Position numbers and translations under genes: made by a program. Under the pieces are notes generated by a model that saw nothing but the letters and a program-made list of their open reading frames with translations, searched no databases and had not been told where the DNA came from. DNA of 28,081 nt from Bacteroidaceae bacterium (lineage in GTDB: Bacteria > Bacteroidota > Bacteroidia > Bacteroidales > Bacteroidaceae), in assembly GCA_900771425.1 (NCBI GenBank), contig CAAGNV010000023.1:1-28081 (forward strand). The letters are read 5' to 3'. Positions 17,211 through 25,160 of this stretch are shown piece after piece. Within the stretch, counting starts at the first letter, position 1; every line of letters starts with the position of its first letter.

Positions 17211-19136
17211 ATGAAAAGATTATTTTTAGTATTTATATCTGTCGCATTCACGTTGCTCGCAACGGCTCAGTTGCCTATCAAGAACGGATTCTATCGTGCA
17301 AAGAATGTGACATCAGGACGTTTCATCACACTTATTGACGACTACGGCAAGTTGGACTATCAGTCAACTGACGTCGATGCAGGTGCAATCCGTACGTTCA
17401 AGTACACTGCCGACACATCGAAGCCAAACTGGGATGCAGAGAAGATTATCTCCAACCCAGCATCAGTGCTCTATTCCGAGGTGGCTCCGGGCACAACCGA
17501 CAAGTATCGTTTCTATTCACAAGGTTGCGACACCAAGTCCATCATCGGCTATTACCTCAACGTGCAGTACAAGAACAAAGCCTACCGTCTGTATGCATCG
17601 GCTGCAGGCTTGACCAAGTACATGTGCGATAACGAAAACCGCGGTGCTGACTCCAGTTATGTCTCTACAAGCGGCGAGTACCGCGACTGGGACCTCCTTC
17701 CGGTCACTGCCGACGGCGACAACTACTTCGGCATGCTGCCAACTATCAGCAATGCAGGCAAGTACTATCTCTCGTTCTATGCAGCATTCCCATTCTCGTT
17801 CTATTCTTCAGGCATGAAGGCATACTACGTTACTTTGGTCGATGAGGCTCTCGGCATTGCGGTATGGAAGGAGATTACAGGCGACGTACCAGCATCAACT
17901 CCTATCATTGCCGTTTGTTCATCTGCTTCCCCAAGTTCTAACCGTCTTGACCTCCATACCAGCACACTCACTGCGCCAAAGGACAACAAGCTCACTGGCG
18001 TATATTTCTGCCGTGTAGAGCGTCAGAAGACCAACCCACACTTCGATGCAGTTGCCAACGACCCTGAGACCATGCGCGTACTCGGCGTACTCTCCGACGG
18101 TTCAATCGGCATGAAGAAGTACGAAGGCAAGTACATCCCTAAGAACACAGCATATCTCACCGTACCAGCCGGCAGTCCTGACGAATTCAAGCTTATGACT
18201 CAGGCTGAGTACGACAAGGTGCCAAAGACTACACTCGTCAGCAGCATCACGCTCGACAAGACTTCTGCCGAACTTGCCAAGGGTGAGACACTCCAGCTCA
18301 ATGCATCGCTCCTGCCAGAGGATGCAGAGAACAAGGAACTCGTATGGAGCACAAGCGACAAGTCTGTTGCTACAGTATCGGCTACAGGCAAGGTGACAGC
18401 AGTCGGCACAGGTTCTGCTACCATCACGGCTACTACTGCCGACGGTTCGAATCTCTCGGCTACTTGTTCAGTAACAGTATATTCTACTGTTGCCGAGAGC
18501 ATCACGCTCAGCAAGACAACGGCTGAAATCAAGGTCGGCGGCACACTCCAACTCACTGCTACCGTACTCCCTACGACTGCCAAGAACCGCACCGTCACAT
18601 GGTCAAGTTCCAACACTGCTATCGCAAAGGTAAACAGCAACGGACTCGTTACAGCCGTCAAGGCAGGCAAGGCAACCATCACTGCCACAACCAACGACGG
18701 AACCAACCTCAAGGCCACATGCGAAATCACCGTACAGCCAATCTACGTGACATCTATCACGCTCAACTACACTGAATATACCATCGAACTGACCGGACAG
18801 AAGACACTCCAGCTGAAGGCTACCGTCGAACCATCGAACGCATCGAACAAGAACGTAACATGGAAGAGCAGCAACACTAACGTGGCTACCGTCAGCAACA
18901 CAGGTCTCGTCACCTTCAAGCAGGCAGGCTTTGCTGTCATCACAGCCACAGCCAACGACGACAGTGGTTGCTTTGCAGAGTGCCAGTTGACTGCAACCGA
19001 CGCCATCGGTCAGGTTTCGGTCAACGCTGCCGATGCCGTAATCTATGACATCCAGGGCCGTCGTGTTGACAATGCCCAGATGCCACTCTCTAAGGGCATT
19101 TACATCATCAACGGCAAAAAGCACATCGTGAAGTAG
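17211..19136 (+). CDS. Secreted protein with three Big2 (bacterial Ig-like) domains
   Basis: Preferred start 17211 (MKRLFLVF...), because the in-frame ATG at 17202 touches the terminator T run; the product is 641 residues. The signal peptide ends near ATAQ-LP. Residues about 20-340 form an N-terminal region I cannot assign. Three Big2 domains follow at about 343-425, 428-507 and 513-590, each with the pattern V.SITL......L..G.TLQL.A...P..A.NK.V.W.SS....ATV...G.VTA...G.A.ITAT. The C-terminus (about 610-641) carries IYDIQGRR...LSKGIYIINGKKHIVK, matching the tail of the BspA-like protein. This suggests a surface adhesin-like or carbohydrate-associated protein. It has its own terminator at 19166-19203. 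Confidence 0.87.
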   Translation: MKRLFLVFISVAFTLLATAQLPIKNGFYRAKNVTSGRFITLIDDYGKLDYQSTDVDAGAIRTFKYTADTSKPNWDAEKIISNPASVLYSEVAPGTTDKYRFYSQGCDTKSIIGYYLNVQYKNKAYRLYASAAGLTKYMCDNENRGADSSYVSTSGEYRDWDLLPVTADGDNYFGMLPTISNAGKYYLSFYAAFPFSFYSSGMKAYYVTLVDEALGIAVWKEITGDVPASTPIIAVCSSASPSSNRLDLHTSTLTAPKDNKLTGVYFCRVERQKTNPHFDAVANDPETMRVLGVLSDGSIGMKKYEGKYIPKNTAYLTVPAGSPDEFKLMTQAEYDKVPKTTLVSSITLDKTSAELAKGETLQLNASLLPEDAENKELVWSTSDKSVATVSATGKVTAVGTGSATITATTADGSNLSATCSVTVYSTVAESITLSKTTAEIKVGGTLQLTATVLPTTAKNRTVTWSSSNTAIAKVNSNGLVTAVKAGKATITATTNDGTNLKATCEITVQPIYVTSITLNYTEYTIELTGQKTLQLKATVEPSNASNKNVTWKSSNTNVATVSNTGLVTFKQAGFAVITATANDDSGCFAECQLTATDAIGQVSVNAADAVIYDIQGRRVDNAQMPLSKGIYIINGKKHIVK

Positions 19137-19165
19137 TCATACTACACATACAATTCATCAAAACG

Positions 19166-19203
19166 AGGAGGATCTGCCAAACGTGCGGCAAGTCCTCCTT
19201 TTT
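19166..19203 (+). terminator. Intrinsic terminator after the Big2 gene
   Basis: AGGAGGA (19166-19172) pairs with TCCTCCT (19193-19199), TGCC with GGCA inside, with a two-base mismatch between the two stems, followed by TTTTT (19199-19203). Confidence 0.85.
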
Positions 19204-19270
19204 CATGCACTCATACAGCCTGCCGCTTGCATCTGCACAACCGAAGATAACAATGCCTTCACGCTTTTAC

Positions 19271-19373
19271 ATCCATACGTTTTGCCCTTTACGTCCATAC
19301 GTTTTGCCCTTTACGTCCATACGTTTTGCCCTTTACGTCCATACGTGTTTGCCCTTTACATCCGTACGTTTTT
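19271..19373. repeat. 22-bp tandem repeat array
   Basis: The unit GTCCATACGTTTTGCCCTTT+AC starts at 19271, 19293, 19315 and 19337, exactly 22 bp apart, and a degenerate fifth copy starts at 19360 after a one-base insertion in copy four. ACGT occurs on both sides of each CCAT (ACGTCCATACGT), so dyad words alternate along the array. It lies in the 430-bp gene-free stretch between the Big2 gene and the small peptide gene. Frames across it are open only because the unit lacks stops in some frames; no protein is inferred. Confidence 0.93.
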
Positions 19374-19449
19374 GTTATTTCCAATGCACATTTTCCCCTC
19401 TACTGACATTCCTATTTGCTAGTTTCGTGTATATATATGTGTGTTTCAG

Positions 19450-19480
19450 TTTGTGTATTGCAGAATAATTCGTACCTTTG
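19450..19480 (+). promoter_or_regulatory. Consensus promoter for the small peptide and fimbrillin-like gene
   Basis: TTTG at 19450-19453, a 19-bp spacer, and TACCTTTG at 19473-19480 match the Bacteroidetes -33/-7 consensus perfectly. The start near 19487 leaves a leader of about 80 nt before the ATG at 19567. Positions 19454-19480 are identical to 21463-21489 upstream of the DUF2723 gene. Confidence 0.85.
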
Positions 19481-19566
19481 CACCCGGAATCAAGAAAACA
19501 CGCCTCAATTTCTGCATCAAGGCAAAAGAGATTGTAACAATATTACACATTTATTATAGAACGAAA

Positions 19567-19707
19567 ATGAAGAAACAGTATCAGTCACCTCAGACAAAGG
19601 TGGTATGCGCTAAGTGCGCAAGTATGTTATGCGGCAGCGTCACCGGCACCGAGCCAGTAACAATCAGTGAAAACAGTTATGGCGATGATTGCTGGGGCGA
19701 GATTTAA
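19567..19707 (+). CDS. Short Cys-containing peptide (46 residues), function unknown
   Basis: Starts MKKQYQSPQTKVV and ends DDCWGEI. The KK.Y..P...VV opening followed by a short hydrophobic word (SMLCGSVTG) is a style seen in many small Bacteroidales proteins of unknown function; that comparison is from memory. Four cysteines (14, 17, 22, 42) are notable for 46 residues. There is no signal peptide or membrane helix. It is first in a two-gene unit, 80 nt after a consensus promoter start, and its stop lies 19 bp before the lipoprotein start, inside which the ribosome-binding site GGAGG (19713-19717) sits. It could be a secreted or modified peptide, or a translational leader. The start is the only ATG compatible with this length. 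Confidence 0.7.
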   Translation: MKKQYQSPQTKVVCAKCASMLCGSVTGTEPVTISENSYGDDCWGEI

Positions 19708-19726
19708 TTTTTGGAGGAAAATGATT

Positions 19727-21085
19727 ATGAAGAAAGTATTTTTAGCAATTTCGATGCTTGCAGTAGCATTCGGCTTCACTGCTTGCTCAAACGAAGACGA
19801 AGCAGTCAACAGCGCAAAGAAAGGAAAGGCTACTGTAGTGGCTTTCACTGAAAACGAGACTCGTACGGCACTCAGCGGTGACGATACTGAAGGCTATCAG
19901 GTAGTGTGGTCGGAAGGTGACAAAATCACTATCGATGGAAATGTATTTACTCTCACTGAAGGTGTAAACAAAACTGCAGCAAAGTTCACAGGTACAGCAC
20001 CTGCTAATAAGGGTACTTATAATGCACTGTATGGCATAGACGAACTTGTCTGGCCGTCAAAACAGACATATAAGGAAGGTAATGTCGCTAACTTCCCTAT
20101 GTATGCATCAGCTACTGTTGACTCTGAAGGCAACATATCACCGCTTTCGTTCAAGAACCTCGGCGGCTTGCTCCGTCTCACAGTTAAGGGCGAGAGCACA
20201 CGAAAGATCAAGTCTATTGAAATTGCTTCAGATAATCCGATGGCTGGAACATTTACAATGGGTAGAAAAGATTCTGCGGCAAAAATAAGTACGAATAAAA
20301 GTTTTTATAGGTCAATTATTCTCGATTGTGGTTCGAATGGCGTAGCGCTCTCATCTGACGGAACTGACTTTTACATCGCTTTGCCTAGTTTCGGATATAC
20401 TGGAGTTAAAATATATCTGACATCCACCGATGGAAATGTGTGTGTAAAGACATTCAAAGGACAAAATGGACTCACGATCACCCGTAGTCAAATTACTAAA
20501 GCATCTTTTACTGTTGAAGAAACAGAATTTGTGACAGGCATAACTGCTAAATCGCCAGTTGGTACGGTTGGATTGCTCAATATGGTAGAAGGTATGGTTG
20601 TAGAACTAAATGGCACAAATGTAGTCATTGCTACAAAGAATGTTGGCGCAACAACGATTGCCGGAGATGCTGGCAGTGAAAACATCGATGCATCTTGTTA
20701 CGGAACTCTGGCCCAAAAGACGGACTTGGACGGTAATATAGCGTTTGGCGGCGCAGGATGGCGTTTGCCTACTGTTGATGAATTGAATTCCTTAAAAGAA
20801 CACATGGTGTGGAATGGAAGCAGGCATGGTGTTGAGTGGAAAGTAACAGACGAATCGACTTTGTACATGCCTGCTGCCGGAGCAATGATCACGAACCCAA
20901 ATAGTACCCCTATGATTACATACTATCAAGTTGGTAATATTGGTTTATATTGGTCGTCATTAGATAATCTACGTATATTCGAATTTGATCAAAATGCTAA
21001 ATCATTAAATGAATACAATCCTATAAGCAATAAAATCAAATATTATTATCGCATTCGTGCCTTCCACGACATGCCAACCGAATAA
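19727..21085 (+). CDS. Fimbrillin-like surface lipoprotein with C-terminal FISUMP/DUF1566-type domain
   Basis: The preferred start is 19727, 9 bp after GGAGG; it gives MKKVFLAISMLAVAFGFTAC, a lipoprotein signal with Cys20, and a 452-residue product. The N-terminal half has the pattern of Bacteroidetes fimbrillin-like proteins: ENETRTALSG, then VVWSEGDKITI, then FTGTAP, and PLSFKNLGGLLRLTVKG (about residues 35-170). The C-terminal part reads GGAGWRLPTVDELNSLKEH (about 342-360), LYMPAAGA, GLYWSS and YYRIRAF, matching the DUF1566/FISUMP C-type-lectin-like fold. Such a tip-like combination suggests an exported surface or fimbrial tip protein. Middle residues (about 200-330) have no named domain. 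It is co-transcribed with the small peptide gene. Confidence 0.82.
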   Translation: MKKVFLAISMLAVAFGFTACSNEDEAVNSAKKGKATVVAFTENETRTALSGDDTEGYQVVWSEGDKITIDGNVFTLTEGVNKTAAKFTGTAPANKGTYNALYGIDELVWPSKQTYKEGNVANFPMYASATVDSEGNISPLSFKNLGGLLRLTVKGESTRKIKSIEIASDNPMAGTFTMGRKDSAAKISTNKSFYRSIILDCGSNGVALSSDGTDFYIALPSFGYTGVKIYLTSTDGNVCVKTFKGQNGLTITRSQITKASFTVEETEFVTGITAKSPVGTVGLLNMVEGMVVELNGTNVVIATKNVGATTIAGDAGSENIDASCYGTLAQKTDLDGNIAFGGAGWRLPTVDELNSLKEHMVWNGSRHGVEWKVTDESTLYMPAAGAMITNPNSTPMITYYQVGNIGLYWSSLDNLRIFEFDQNAKSLNEYNPISNKIKYYYRIRAFHDMPTE

Positions 21086-21132
21086 ACAAAGTCGATGACA
21101 TTACATGTTGTCAAATACACATGTTCAATAAT

Positions 21133-21165
21133 AGCGTAGCCTTTAATCGGGGTTACGCTTTTTTT
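21133..21165 (+). terminator. Intrinsic terminator after the fimbrillin-like gene
   Basis: AGCGTAGCC (21133-21141) pairs with GGTTACGCT (21151-21159), with one G-T pair, followed by seven T (21159-21165). Confidence 0.9.
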
Positions 21166-21200
21166 ATCTCGATCCCTGGAGAAAATCCGTCGTATTAAGG

Positions 21201-21262
21201 CATGAAATGGTCGTTTCATGCCATGAAACGACCATTTCATGTCATGATACCATCATTTCATG
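21201..21262. repeat. 21-bp-period palindromic array
   Basis: Three 20-bp units each start CATGA and end TCATG: 21201-21220, 21222-21241 and 21243-21262, separated by single bases. Unit 2 (CATGAAACGACCATTTCATG) is the exact reverse complement of unit 1, so 21201-21241 is a perfect 20-bp inverted repeat around one C. Unit 3 (CATGATACCATCATTTCATG) keeps the ends but differs inside. It lies in the 473-bp gene-free stretch 21086-21558, between a terminator and the DUF2723 promoter. Nothing else recognisable lies between 21263 and 21462. Confidence 0.95.
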
Positions 21263-21462
21263 GCGTGTCTTTGTTCTAAGTGATGGGCGCACGGGGTGAC
21301 ACACTTGTCTGCGTGAACCATGACGCCTGCTCGTGATGGCTATGGTGTACTGCGGTGTTTCTGCTTGTGTCATTCCTTCTTTCCGTGCTTTCTTAATCCT
21401 TTTTCCCCTTTCCTCACGGCAACGGAGGGCGTATTTATGTTAATTTATGTATAATAAGGCAT

Positions 21463-21489
21463 TGTATTGCAGAATAATTCGTACCTTTG
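21463..21489 (+). promoter_or_regulatory. Promoter region for the DUF2723 gene
   Basis: TACCTTTG at 21482-21489 is a -7 box; the start near 21496 gives a leader of about 63 nt. No TTTG is found at the ideal -33 place (ATTG lies at 21461-21464). The 27 bp 21463-21489 are identical to those at the small peptide promoter, while flanks differ on both sides. Confidence 0.75.
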
Positions 21490-21558
21490 TAGCGTAAAAT
21501 GGACAATTGTTGCCCATGTATTGGTGTGCAATTACTAAATTAACTAACAAAATAAAAA

Positions 21559-24500
21559 ATGAAAACGTACAAACTCGTCAACAACATCGTCGGTTGGATT
21601 GTGTTCGCCGTGGCAGCATGCACTTACTGCCTGACCATCGAACCGACAGCCAGTTTCTGGGATTGTCCGGAGTTCATATCCTCTGCTGCAAAGCTTGAGG
21701 TAGGACACCCACCTGGCGCACCATTCTTCATGCTTCTCGGTAACCTGTTCACTCAGTTTGCGAGCGACGCAACGCAAGTGTCGAAGATGGTAAACACTAT
21801 GTCGGCCCTGCTCAGTGCCGGATGTATCCTCTTCCTCTTCTGGAGCATCACTTACCTCGCCAAGAAACTTATCTCGAGCGAGACTGTGGCAGAAACCATC
21901 GGTATTCATGTCCAGAAGGACGATGACGGCATGTTCGTTCCGTCAGTAGGCCAGACCATTGCCATCATGGCAAGCGGTGTGGCAGGTGCACTGATCTACA
22001 CGTGGAGCGACACGTTCTGGTTCTCGGCTGTCGAGGGCGAGGTATATGCCTTCTCGTCATTCCTCACTGCACTGGTGTTCTGGCTCATACTGAAATGGGA
22101 ACAGTCTGACATTGAGGGCGCAGGCAAGGCGAAGTGCGACCGCTGGCTCATACTGATAGCCTACCTGATGGGACTCTCCATCGGTGTCCACCTCCTCAAC
22201 CTCCTGTGCATCCCGGCCATGGTGCTCGTATATTATTTCCGTAAGGTGAAGAATCCTAACGGCAAAGGCTCGTTGCTGGCGCTCGGCGTGTCGGTCATCA
22301 TCATCGCAGCCGTGCTCTATGGTATCGTTCCAGGCATCGGCAAGGTAGGTGGATGGTTCGAACTGCTGTTCGTCAATTCACTCGGAATGTCATACAACAC
22401 AGGACTTTATATCTACTTGGCAGTTCTCGTGGCTGCCCTCGTATGGGCTATCGTCGAGACTACACGCGGCACTGACCGTACACGCATGAATATCTCGTTC
22501 CTGCTCTGTGTGGCATTGCTCGGCATTCCGTTCTACGGCTATGGTGTCATGAGTATCGTCATCGGCATCATCGTGCTGGCAATCATCGGGTTCTGCATTT
22601 ATCGTTTCAAGCAAATCACCCCACGCGGACTCAACACTACCGTGCTCTGTCTGGCACTCATCGTCGTAGGATATTCAAGTTATGCAGTCATTGTGATCCG
22701 TTCGGCTGCCAACCCTATGATGGACGAGAACTCACCTGAAGACGTCTTCTCGCTCGGTCAGTACCTCGGACGCGAACAGTATGGCGACCGTCCGCTCTTC
22801 TACGGACAGACATTCATGTCTCAGCGCGAGATTGTCCAGAAGGATGGCGGTTACGTGTATAACTACTCCGAAGGCGAACCTGTGCGTCAGCGCAAGAACA
22901 AGAAAGACCCATCGGAGAAGGACGAATACGTAGTTGTCCGCGAGAACATCAAGCCGATATATCCATCTAACCAATGTATGCTCTTCCCTCGTATCTACGA
23001 CGAAGGACACGCTGGCATGTATCGTCAGTGGTTAGGCGAAATCCATACAAAGTCAGTGACTTATGAACTGCCGGGACATAACGAGACGGTTCAGATACCT
23101 ACGCAGCAGGACAATATGAAGTTCTTCCTGTCGTACCAGATGAACTTCATGTACTGGCGTTACTTCATGTGGAACTTTGCAGGACGTCAGAACGACGTTC
23201 AGGGCATGGGCGAACTCGAGCACGGCAACTGGCTCACGGGCTTCAGTGCCATCGACAACGCACGCCTCGGCGACCAGTCGCTCCTACCTACCGAACTGAA
23301 GGAAAACAAGGGACACAACGTGTTCTACTGCCTCCCGCTCATCATCGGACTCATCGGATTCTTCTGGCAGGCATTCCGCGGCAAGAAAGGCATCCAGCAG
23401 TTCTGGGTCGTATTCTTCCTGTTCTTCATGACCGGTATAGCCATCGTGCTTTACCTCAACCAGACCCCTGGCCAGCCACGCGAGCGTGACTATGCCTATG
23501 CAGGTTCGTTCTACGCATTCTCAATATGGTGCGGACTCGGCATCACTGCCGTCTATTCATGGTTTGAGAACTGGCTCGGCAAGAACAAGGGACAGCGCTT
23601 TGCTTCAGTCGTAGCAGGCTGTATATCAGTTGTTCCTGCACTCGCCATCCCACTCCAGATGGTAAGCCAGACATGGGACGACCACGACCGCAGCAACCGC
23701 TATATGTGCCGCGACTTCGGACTCAATTATCTGGAAACCATACCTCAGGACGGTATCATCTTCACCAACGGCGACAACGATACCTTCCCGCTCTGGTACA
23801 ACTGCGAGACCGAAGGCAACCGTACCGACGTACGTGTCTGCAACCTCTCGTACCTCCAGACCGACTGGTACATCGACCAGATGAAGCGACCTGCATTCAG
23901 CAAGGAACAAGGGCAGTCAAGTCCGTTGCCAATCTCTTGGACACGCGACCAATACACCACTGGCAAGAACGAGCGTATCCTCGTCAACCCTGACGTGCCG
24001 ATGGGCGATACCGGACGTATCAGCATGAAGGACCTCGTCCGCATGATGTACGAGCAGAACCCTGAAATGGCACGTGCCATCTGGGGCGACGAACCGTTCG
24101 AACTCAAGACAGCCATCAAGAAGTTCGTGCTCAAGGAAGACATACCAGCCGAGTATGCCGACCTCGTTGCTACGCTCGAGCCATGTCTGCCGTCCGACAC
24201 ACTCTACGTCAACGTCGATAAGGAGGCAGTACGCCGTTCAGGCATGATGATTCCGAACGACTCTATACCTGACCGTATGTATATCAGTCTCGAAGGTCAG
24301 CCAGAGGTTTACAAGAACTTCATCATGATGCTCGAGATGCTCGCTCAGAGCAACTTCAGCCGTCCTATGTATATGGCTTGCACCGTAGGCCCAAGCAACT
24401 TTGGCAACCTCTACCGCCACTTCGTACAGGAAGGACTCGCATGGCGTTTCACTCCGTTCACATTCGACGACAACGACCTGATTCATACCGAATGTGACGC

Positions 24501-25059
24501 TGAGAAGTCATACGACAACCTCATGAACAAGTATCAGTACGGCAACCTCAAGCAGAAGGGACTCTATATCGACGAGACCGTCATGCGCATGTGCTGGACT
24601 CACCGCCGCGTCTTCGCCAACACCATTCAGCAACTCATCGCTGAAGGCAAGAACGACAAGGCACTCAAGGCATTGAAGAAGTGTGAGGAGGAAATTCCTG
24701 AATACAACGTGCCTTACGATGCCAGCAACGGATCGCTCGAACTCGCACAGTCGTATCTTGACCTCAAGCAATACGACAAGGCAAAGCACATATTCGACGC
24801 ACTCGAGAAGAAGTCGCTCGAATACATCCGCTGGTACGAGTCGCTCCCTGACGGCCGCTTCAAGGCTGCATGGCGCTCTACACGCTCTGAAATCTATACA
24901 CTGGCTACTATCCAGGACTCATACGACCAGGCTGCAACATCTGCCAAAGGCAAGGTTGCCGAGGAATGGCAGGCCAAGTCAGTGAATATGATGACAATGA
25001 TCAACGAACTCTACGGACGTCTTGCCACACGTGCACAGGCACTGGGCGAGAAGATCTAA
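21559..25059 (+). CDS. DUF2723 multi-pass membrane protein, GT-C glycosyltransferase-like
   Basis: A 1166-residue inner-membrane protein. The N-terminal DUF2723 domain starts with a membrane helix (about 12-28), then FWDCPEFI with acidic Asp35 and Glu38 in the first periplasmic loop, as in GT-C enzymes that use a lipid-linked sugar, then GHPPGAPFFMLLGNLF (50-64). About ten to twelve further helices reach residue 715. NQTPGQPRERDYAYAGSFYAF (about 634-654) is a conserved-looking family stretch. The C-terminal part (about 720-1166) is soluble, with TPR-like helices near 1005-1075. The family is widespread in Bacteroidetes and has been annotated as protein O-mannosyl-transferase-like; sugar, acceptor and activity are not established by this sequence. 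It is followed after 101 bp by a NodB-type deacetylase, consistent with envelope glycan work. Confidence 0.88.
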   Translation: MKTYKLVNNIVGWIVFAVAACTYCLTIEPTASFWDCPEFISSAAKLEVGHPPGAPFFMLLGNLFTQFASDATQVSKMVNTMSALLSAGCILFLFWSITYLAKKLISSETVAETIGIHVQKDDDGMFVPSVGQTIAIMASGVAGALIYTWSDTFWFSAVEGEVYAFSSFLTALVFWLILKWEQSDIEGAGKAKCDRWLILIAYLMGLSIGVHLLNLLCIPAMVLVYYFRKVKNPNGKGSLLALGVSVIIIAAVLYGIVPGIGKVGGWFELLFVNSLGMSYNTGLYIYLAVLVAALVWAIVETTRGTDRTRMNISFLLCVALLGIPFYGYGVMSIVIGIIVLAIIGFCIYRFKQITPRGLNTTVLCLALIVVGYSSYAVIVIRSAANPMMDENSPEDVFSLGQYLGREQYGDRPLFYGQTFMSQREIVQKDGGYVYNYSEGEPVRQRKNKKDPSEKDEYVVVRENIKPIYPSNQCMLFPRIYDEGHAGMYRQWLGEIHTKSVTYELPGHNETVQIPTQQDNMKFFLSYQMNFMYWRYFMWNFAGRQNDVQGMGELEHGNWLTGFSAIDNARLGDQSLLPTELKENKGHNVFYCLPLIIGLIGFFWQAFRGKKGIQQFWVVFFLFFMTGIAIVLYLNQTPGQPRERDYAYAGSFYAFSIWCGLGITAVYSWFENWLGKNKGQRFASVVAGCISVVPALAIPLQMVSQTWDDHDRSNRYMCRDFGLNYLETIPQDGIIFTNGDNDTFPLWYNCETEGNRTDVRVCNLSYLQTDWYIDQMKRPAFSKEQGQSSPLPISWTRDQYTTGKNERILVNPDVPMGDTGRISMKDLVRMMYEQNPEMARAIWGDEPFELKTAIKKFVLKEDIPAEYADLVATLEPCLPSDTLYVNVDKEAVRRSGMMIPNDSIPDRMYISLEGQPEVYKNFIMMLEMLAQSNFSRPMYMACTVGPSNFGNLYRHFVQEGLAWRFTPFTFDDNDLIHTECDAEKSYDNLMNKYQYGNLKQKGLYIDETVMRMCWTHRRVFANTIQQLIAEGKNDKALKALKKCEEEIPEYNVPYDASNGSLELAQSYLDLKQYDKAKHIFDALEKKSLEYIRWYESLPDGRFKAAWRSTRSEIYTLATIQDSYDQAATSAKGKVAEEWQAKSVNMMTMINELYGRLATRAQALGEKI

Positions 25060-25088
25060 TACCGACGCCGTCAGGCGCATCGCTTACA

Positions 25089-25135
25089 TTCCATCCGTCA
25101 GGGGGGCATACATCACCCCTCCGACGGCAATGGAA
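25089..25135 (+). promoter_or_regulatory. Three-tier stem-loop before the deacetylase gene
   Basis: TTCCA (25089-25093) pairs with TGGAA (25131-25135), CCGTC (25095-25099) with GACGG (25123-25127), and a G run with CCCC (25116-25119) inside. It sits in the 101-bp gap between two genes with no T tract, so it may be a processing or attenuating structure of the shared transcript, or a weak terminator. Confidence 0.5.
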
Positions 25136-25160
25136 CCACTAATAATAAACTGACACTCAA

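Noticed and set aside
19183..19468. Open frames across the 22-bp array
   Set aside because: They arise from the repeat unit lacking stop codons; composition is repetitive and no start signal is present.
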